Shown piece by piece: positions 7,004 through 10,570 of a stretch of 10,570 nucleotides of DNA. The DNA lies in the NCBI GenBank assembly GCA_030643455.1, contig DAOWLV010000061.1, positions 1 to 10,570 of the forward strand, in the 5' to 3' direction. Each line of letters begins with the position of its first letter. The first letter of the stretch is position 1. This DNA comes from Candidatus Krumholzibacteriia bacterium. GTDB lineage: Bacteria > Krumholzibacteriota > Krumholzibacteriia > LZORAL124-64-63. The position numbers and the translations under genes are program-made. The notes beneath the pieces are model-generated. The model had not been told where the DNA came from. It did no database searches and saw only the letters and a program-made list of their open reading frames with translations.

Positions 7004-7852
7004 TTGGACCAGGAAACGATGATTTCGCAGAAGACCTGCCGTCTGCTCTATTATGGGCCCGCCGAGTCGGGAAAGAGGGTCAATCTGCGATTTATCCATC
7101 AGTCCATCCCCCCGGAGCATCTGCTGTCCCTGGCCAGTGAGGATCCCGAGCGTCAGATCGCCTTCCAGGTAAGCCATGGTGATGAGGGCGACTGGCACGT
7201 TCTCGTGCAGGCGGTGGATGCGGGCAGGGAACGCTACCGGACCGCCGGCATGCCTGAACGGCCTCCCTTCGATGGAATCGTGTTCGTGGTTGATTCCCGG
7301 CTGAACCAACTGGACCAGAGTTTGGCGGCCCTGGAATCCCTGAAGACCTACCTGGACACCTATGGACTGGGCCTGACCGAGGTTCCCGTGGTCATTCAGT
7401 ACAACAACCGGGACCAGGGGGACATCCTGCCCGTTGACCGGATGGAAAGTCTGCTCAATCCGTGGGGCCTTTTGTCATTTCCCGCCAGCGCCAACAAGGG
7501 TGAGGGCGTCCGGGAAACCTTGAAATCCGTATTGGGTCTCACGGTCAATCATCTCAACGAGCAACCCCGGGACCCCGCCAAGACGCCGGCCCCTGAAATC
7601 GCTATTCCTTTGGGCGCCACAGTCACAAATGCGGACGACCCGAACACGGCCAGCGGGCTGGGTATCGACTACGGCCCTCCCATACCGGGATCGGAAATCG
7701 AAGATGCGACCAAAGCCCTCGGCGATGCCATCTTTGATGAATTGCGACCGCCGGTGGTCATCCCGGTCAAGATTCCCCGGCGCTTCTTTTCCGGCGACGG
7801 AACGATCAAAATCCTGCTGGAAGTCGAAATCGACGACGAGTCCACCTTCTGA
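7004..7852 (+). CDS. MglA-like Ras-family G protein with degenerate motifs and C-terminal extension
   Basis: This 282-residue protein aligns along residues about 10-185 with MglA, the small GTPase that sets cell polarity and motility in Myxococcus. Matches include LLYYGPAESGK (MglA IVYYGPGLCGK), FDGIVFVVDS, the helix QSLAALESLKTYLDTYGL, VPVVIQYNNRD, and a G5-like SANKGEGV. Key positions differ: the P-loop reads GPAESGKR (18-25), with Arg replacing the magnesium-binding Thr/Ser. The G3 region is VDAGRERY (71-78), with Arg where catalytic Gln is expected. G4 is NNRD (134-137) instead of NKRD. Residues about 186-282 are an extra domain absent from MglA (about 195 residues): a Pro/Asn-rich linker, then a beta-rich end with VVIPVKIPRRFF and KILLEVEIDD. 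It is probably cytoplasmic. It lies downstream of a candidate sigma-54 promoter and 61 bases before the TPR gene. It may bind nucleotide weakly or not at all. Confidence 0.82.
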   Translation: MDQETMISQKTCRLLYYGPAESGKRVNLRFIHQSIPPEHLLSLASEDPERQIAFQVSHGDEGDWHVLVQAVDAGRERYRTAGMPERPPFDGIVFVVDSRLNQLDQSLAALESLKTYLDTYGLGLTEVPVVIQYNNRDQGDILPVDRMESLLNPWGLLSFPASANKGEGVRETLKSVLGLTVNHLNEQPRDPAKTPAPEIAIPLGATVTNADDPNTASGLGIDYGPPIPGSEIEDATKALGDAIFDELRPPVVIPVKIPRRFFSGDGTIKILLEVEIDDESTF

Positions 7853-7881
7853 ACCGGCCCTACGCGAATTTCCGGGCGTTG

Positions 7882-7902
7882 ACCCCACGCTTGTTCTGGG
7901 GT
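7882..7902 (+). other. Small hairpin over the ribosome-binding region of the TPR gene
   Basis: ACCCCA (7882-7887) pairs perfectly with TGGGGT (7897-7902) around a 9-base loop. The GGGG in the right arm is the only Shine-Dalgarno-like element before the ATG at 7914, so folding could reduce initiation and set the ratio to the upstream G protein. The stem is short, and chance is possible. Confidence 0.3.
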
Positions 7903-7913
7903 AGATTGCCCGC

Positions 7914-8789
7914 ATGAACGAATCATCTCCTGAATCCACATCATCCGACGAGGGTCCCCGGACCAGTGCCGAACTGTTCCAGGCCGGTCGCAAGGCTGAA
8001 AAGGCCGGTGAGCTCGAACGGGCGCGTCAGTCCTACGAGCTTGCCCTTGCTTCCACTCCGGAGCAGCATCCCTGGCACTACCGGCTGGGTTGTGTTTTCA
8101 TGAAGCTCGGCCTTCCAGAGTGTGCTGAGCATTGTTTCCTGCGGGCCAATGAAATCGAACCCGGGACGCCGGCCTACCTGACCAACCTGGGTGTTTGTCT
8201 GGACCGACAGGGAAGACGAGACGAGGCCGTTCGGGCCTACCGGAAATCGACCCATCAGGGCGGCACCAGCCCCGTGGCCTTTCACAATCTGGGGGCGATC
8301 TACGCGGAGGAGGGGCGGAACGACGAGGCGATCAGGGCTTTCGAGTCGGCCCTGGCCATCGAGCAGGACGCCGAGGGGTACATGAACCTGGGCCTCGTCC
8401 ACTATGCCCGGGAGGATTTCGCCAGGGCCCTGGACTGTTTCGAGCGCAGTGTCGGATGCGATTCGGGTTTCGCCCGGGGCCATTATTATGCAGCGCTCTG
8501 CCTGATGAAGAGCGGGATATATCTGGACGCCTGCCAGCGCTTCGATCTGGCCTGGAAACTCGATTCCCGGCTTGCACGGATTCCCTACTACCGGGGCATA
8601 TGCCTGCACAAGATGGAACGATACGAGGAGGCCCGCACCAGTCTGGAAAACGCCCTGGAGTTTTTCCCCGAAGATGGTCGCACCCACTATCAGATAGCTC
8701 TGACCTGTGATTCCCTGGGTATGCCCCAGGAGGCCAGATTGCATTACAGCCAGGCCCGGGCCTCACGCAAGCCCGATGGTCATTCCTGA
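7914..8789 (+). CDS. Tetratricopeptide-repeat protein (about eight TPRs)
   Basis: This 291-residue protein is almost entirely TPRs, a helix-pair scaffold for protein-protein binding. About eight repeats can be laid out: 17-50, 54-84, 86-117, 120-152, 153-185, 188-219, 222-253 and 255-287. Typical consensus patterns include NLGVCLDRQGRRDEAVRAY and NLGAIYAEEGRNDEAIRAFESAL. The first 15 residues are Ser/Glu/Asp-rich and probably unstructured. There is no signal peptide or transmembrane segment, so it should be cytoplasmic. Several Cys residues lie within the repeats (for example 60, 70, 74, 95, 175, 182), with no metal motif evident. It follows the MglA-like gene by 61 bases and precedes uppP by 70, so the three are probably co-transcribed. 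A partner role for the G protein is suggested by position only. No enzymatic domain is fused. Confidence 0.9.
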   Translation: MNESSPESTSSDEGPRTSAELFQAGRKAEKAGELERARQSYELALASTPEQHPWHYRLGCVFMKLGLPECAEHCFLRANEIEPGTPAYLTNLGVCLDRQGRRDEAVRAYRKSTHQGGTSPVAFHNLGAIYAEEGRNDEAIRAFESALAIEQDAEGYMNLGLVHYAREDFARALDCFERSVGCDSGFARGHYYAALCLMKSGIYLDACQRFDLAWKLDSRLARIPYYRGICLHKMERYEEARTSLENALEFFPEDGRTHYQIALTCDSLGMPQEARLHYSQARASRKPDGHS

Positions 8790-8796
8790 TCCAGCA

Positions 8797-8821
8797 CCAT
8801 TAATGGCGGGGTCACGGTGAC
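8797..8821. repeat. Two adjacent palindromes before uppP
   Basis: CCATTAATGG (8797-8806) is a perfect 10-base palindrome. GTCACGGTGAC (8811-8821) is a perfect inverted repeat about one central base. They lie four bases apart in the 70-base gap upstream of uppP. They could be operator half-sites or chance; no promoter pair is clear around them. Confidence 0.25.
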
Positions 8822-8846
8822 GGCCCAGCGCGATTTTCCCAACAGC

Positions 8847-8850
8847 GAGG
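8847..8850 (+). promoter_or_regulatory. Shine-Dalgarno supporting the GTG start of uppP
   Basis: GAGG stands nine bases before the GTG at 8860. That start places the first membrane helix and the QGLTEFLPVSS motif at the N-terminal position usual for UppP. Confidence 0.55.
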
Positions 8851-8859
8851 TTTCCATCG

Positions 8860-9645
8860 GTGGTTGAAATCCTGAACATGCTCCTGCTGGCGGTGGTCCA
8901 GGGGCTTACCGAATTTCTGCCGGTCAGCAGCTCCGGGCATCTGGTCCTTCTCCAGCATTTCATGGGTGTGCGGGAAGGTGACGTCTTCTTCGACGTCATC
9001 CTGCACGTGGGGACACTGGGGTCGATCCTGGTGGTCTACCGACGGGAAGTCCTGCGGTTGTTCAAGTTTGACGGGGCGGCCACCCGATACCTGATCAGCC
9101 TTGTGGTGGGCACCCTGCCGGCGGTAGTGGTGGGTCTCCTGTTCAGGAACCAAATCGAGGCGTTGTATCACAGTCCCCTGGTAGCTGCCGGCGGGCTGGT
9201 GATCACCGCGGGGGTATTGTTTTCCACCCGGTTTTCCAAATCCCGGCAAACTCTAGACGATCCCTGGGAACCCAGAGCTCCCGCCCTTGGGCGCGCGTTG
9301 TTCATCGGGGTGGCCCAGGGTTTTGCCATCTTGCCGGGGATCAGCAGATCGGGTTTTACCATCGCCACCGCCCTGTGGGCGGGTTTACCCCGGGCCGAGG
9401 CCGCCAGGTTCAGTTTCTTGCTGGCCATCCCCGCGGTCGGGGGGGCTCTGGTCCTGCAACTGATGGATGGTCCATCGGTGAGCCCCGGCGAATCCGGGCG
9501 CCTGCTTCTGGCCGGACTGACCGCCTTTGCGGTGGGACTGGTGGCGATCAGATGGACCGCGCTGGCCATCGTCCAGGCTCATTTCTGGAAATTCAGTATC
9601 TATTGTCTGTTCGTCGGGGTGGTTGTCCTGGTGGTTCTGGGCTGA
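8860..9645 (+). CDS. uppP: Undecaprenyl-diphosphate phosphatase (UppP/BacA)
   Basis: UppP removes a phosphate from undecaprenyl diphosphate in the inner membrane, regenerating the lipid carrier for peptidoglycan and surface-polysaccharide synthesis. Its overproduction is classically linked to bacitracin resistance. The 261-residue length is normal. Both signature motifs are intact: QGLTEFLPVSSSGH (14-27), with the E/Q-xxx-E pair as Q14 and E18 plus H27, and PGISRSGFT (159-167) with R163, corresponding to the catalytic E. coli Arg174. Hydrophobic segments at about 4-30, 43-60, 78-95, 107-122, 145-160, 182-202, 216-232 and 246-260 match a polytopic membrane protein with inverted-repeat topology. 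It is the last gene of the middle block. I see no clear terminator before the convergent cheY-like gene, whose stop is 32 bases away. Confidence 0.96.
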   Translation: MVEILNMLLLAVVQGLTEFLPVSSSGHLVLLQHFMGVREGDVFFDVILHVGTLGSILVVYRREVLRLFKFDGAATRYLISLVVGTLPAVVVGLLFRNQIEALYHSPLVAAGGLVITAGVLFSTRFSKSRQTLDDPWEPRAPALGRALFIGVAQGFAILPGISRSGFTIATALWAGLPRAEAARFSFLLAIPAVGGALVLQLMDGPSVSPGESGRLLLAGLTAFAVGLVAIRWTALAIVQAHFWKFSIYCLFVGVVVLVVLG

Positions 9646-9677
9646 TCCGATGAAGAGGTGCGGAGACTACCGCTGAT

Positions 9678-10058
9678 TCAGGCCACCGGGTCAGCCGAGA
9701 GGATTCCGGCCAGGGTGGCGCCCACCCTGTCGTGGTCGAAGGGTTTGATGATGAAGTCCCTGGCCCCGGCCTTGATTGCGTTCAGGACCTGGTCCTTTTG
9801 CCCGAGGGCGGTGATCATCACGACCTGGGCCTGGGGGTCTTCCGCCAGGATGGCCTTCAGGGCCTCGGTACCATCCAGGTTGGGCATTGTGATGTCGAGC
9901 AGCACCAGGTCCGGACGGAGCTTGCTGTACTGGGCGATGGCTTCCTGGCCGTCGCTGGCCTCACCGGCGACGGTCCACTCCATGTCCTCAATGATCTCGC
10001 CGAGGATGGCTCGCATGAATTCAGCGTCGTCCGCAATGAGGATGGTGTGGCTCAACAT
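9678..10058 (-). CDS. Single-domain CheY-like response regulator
   Basis: This 126-residue protein is a lone receiver domain with no output domain. Every phosphorylation-site residue is present: acidic pair D10/D11 in LIADDAEFMR, phospho-acceptor D55 in LLDITMP, T83 in MITALG and K105 in IIKPF. The pattern ADDAEFMRAIL and VAGEASDGQEAI resembles CheY-type chemotaxis regulators, which act by binding a target such as a motor switch. Here the kinase and target are unknown; no CheA or flagellar gene is nearby. The ATG at 10058 has GGAGG only three bases upstream, so the adjacent TTG at 10055 (codon 2) could also serve as start. It converges on uppP and diverges from the DUF4139 gene. It may feed into whatever motility or polarity system the MglA-like protein serves, but that is positional inference. 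The gene symbol cheY is withheld because no chemotaxis context is visible. Confidence 0.93.
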   Translation of the reverse strand: MLSHTILIADDAEFMRAILGEIIEDMEWTVAGEASDGQEAIAQYSKLRPDLVLLDITMPNLDGTEALKAILAEDPQAQVVMITALGQKDQVLNAIKAGARDFIIKPFDHDRVGATLAGILSADPVA

Positions 10059-10061
10059 TTA

Positions 10062-10066
10062 CCTCC
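10062..10066 (-). promoter_or_regulatory. Closely spaced Shine-Dalgarno of the receiver gene
   Basis: GGAGG on the minus strand is three bases from the ATG at 10058 and six from the TTG at 10055. The unusual closeness makes the exact start ambiguous by one codon. Confidence 0.55.
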
Positions 10067-10194
10067 AACAGTGACAATCGTCCCTGGAACCGGATCGAGA
10101 AATTCGGCACCCAGGGGGAATTTCGAAGTTTACCCGAAACAGGCGGGTCAACAGAATGATCGTCCGAACCGTCTATTACTTTAGATTGAATGGT

Positions 10195-10222
10195 GGAAAC
10201 ACTGCTCCAGTGCAGGGTTTCC
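10195..10222 (+). other. Leader stem-loop before the DUF4139 gene
   Basis: CACTG (10200-10204) pairs with CAGTG (10208-10212) around CTC, and GGAAA (10195-10199) pairs with TTTCC (10218-10222) with a 5-base bulge on the right. No U-run follows, so it is not a terminator. It could be an operator or an mRNA leader structure. I found no convincing promoter in the 210-base divergent gap. Confidence 0.3.
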
Positions 10223-10268
10223 GGATCCGTCGCCGGTGTTATGCCGACTCCAACCGGAGGTCTTGAAA

Positions 10269-10570
10269 ATGAATGCCAATCCATTGAAAACCCTGCGGCC
10301 CGTGATGTTGGCGGGCGTCCTTCTCCTGGTGGGTGCTTACGCCGTTTCGGCGGCGGATGACCAGTTCGTGGCCTCCGGAGAAGATGACCGCGAGCGGATC
10401 GACGTGACCGTCTACAATCGTGATCTGGCCCTGGTCAGGGAAATCCGGAAGGTCACCCTGCCGAAGGGTGATTTTTCCTTTGAATTCCGGGACGTGCCTT
10501 CGCGCATCAATCCCGTGACACTCCTGGTTTCCTCTTCCGGCGGATCGGGTCTGGAATTGTACGAGCAGAA
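10269..10570 (+). CDS. Secreted DUF4139-type protein, 3' truncated by the window edge
   Basis: The ATG at 10269 follows GGAGG (10256-10260) by eight bases, and the frame stays open to the window end, giving 100 complete codons. Residues 1-28 form a signal peptide: MNANPLKTLRP with K7 and R10, a hydrophobic core VMLAGVLLLVGAYAV, and cleavage probably after AVSA (signal peptidase I). The mature part begins ADDQFVASGEDDRER, then IDVTVYNRDLALVREIRKVTLPKG and FRDVPSRINPVTL. This matches the N-terminal signature of DUF4139-containing proteins (VYNxDLALVRE ... LPKG ... DVPxxIxPxT). Full-length members are usually several hundred residues; their function is not established. It is probably periplasmic or surface-exposed. 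It is divergent from the receiver gene. Confidence 0.82.
   Translation, partial: MNANPLKTLRPVMLAGVLLLVGAYAVSAADDQFVASGEDDRERIDVTVYNRDLALVREIRKVTLPKGDFSFEFRDVPSRINPVTLLVSSSGGSGLELYEQ

Noticed and set aside
7941..8744. Long minus-strand open frame under the TPR gene
   Set aside because: A shadow of the high-GC TPR coding sequence; its translation shows no recognisable family, while the plus strand has clear repeats.
9646..9677. Terminator between uppP and the receiver gene
   Set aside because: Only a 4-bp GCGG/CCGC stem without a T-run; too weak.
10148..10177. Sigma-70 promoter for the DUF4139 gene (TCAACA, 18-base gap, TCTATT)
   Set aside because: Only four of six matches in each box; not distinguishable from chance.
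4482..10570. Evidence that proteins here follow a Gln-at-+1 rule after signal cleavage
   Set aside because: The two visible signal peptides appear to be cut before Ser/Gly and Ala, not Gln, so this window gives no direct support.
1..10570. CRISPR arrays, tRNA or rRNA genes, insertion sequences, attachment sites
   Set aside because: Looked for and not seen: no spaced repeats, no transposase-like frames, no structured RNA signatures.

Overview
This looks like a chromosomal segment from a Gram-negative bacterium with moderately high GC (estimated by eye at about 58-60%, not calculated). The strongest clue is the large left-edge gene, a SprA-type outer-membrane translocon protein. SprA belongs to the type IX secretion / gliding machinery of Bacteroidota, and relatives occur in other FCB-group phyla. 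The high GC, the zinc-ribbon protein with a conserved C-terminal helical domain, the MglA-like G protein and the DUF4139 protein suggest an uncultured FCB-type lineage (Krumholzibacteriota, Eisenbacteria, Latescibacterota, Gemmatimonadota or similar) more than a typical low-GC Bacteroidota. This placement is inference. I see no mobile elements, CRISPR arrays, tRNAs or rRNAs.

Left block (1-6227, + strand): the 3' part of sprA, then an overlapping secreted M28-family glutaminyl-cyclase-like metalloenzyme, then a CxxC zinc-ribbon protein with a Pro/Ala/Glu linker. The block ends at a strong bidirectional terminator at 6244-6285. A gene of unknown function (6313-6753, - strand) converges on it from the other side.

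Middle block (7004-9645, + strand): an MglA-related G protein with altered nucleotide-binding motifs and an extra C-terminal domain, an eight-repeat TPR protein, and UppP (undecaprenyl-diphosphate phosphatase). A good match to a sigma-54 promoter (6922-6937) lies upstream. The small spacings suggest one transcription unit.

Right block: a single-domain CheY-like receiver on the minus strand (9678-10058), convergent with uppP. The divergent start of a secreted DUF4139-type protein (10269 to the right edge) follows.

The recurring theme is the cell envelope and surface: an outer-membrane translocon, a periplasmic cyclase/peptidase, a polarity-type G protein with a TPR partner, a wall-lipid carrier recycling enzyme and a response regulator. 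The most unusual items are the degenerate MglA-like protein with its C-terminal extension, the sprA/glutaminyl-cyclase pairing, and the charged insertion in the C-terminal half of SprA. Nothing here proves a new system. No gap between genes exceeds 300 bases; the largest are 6754-7003 and 10059-10268.
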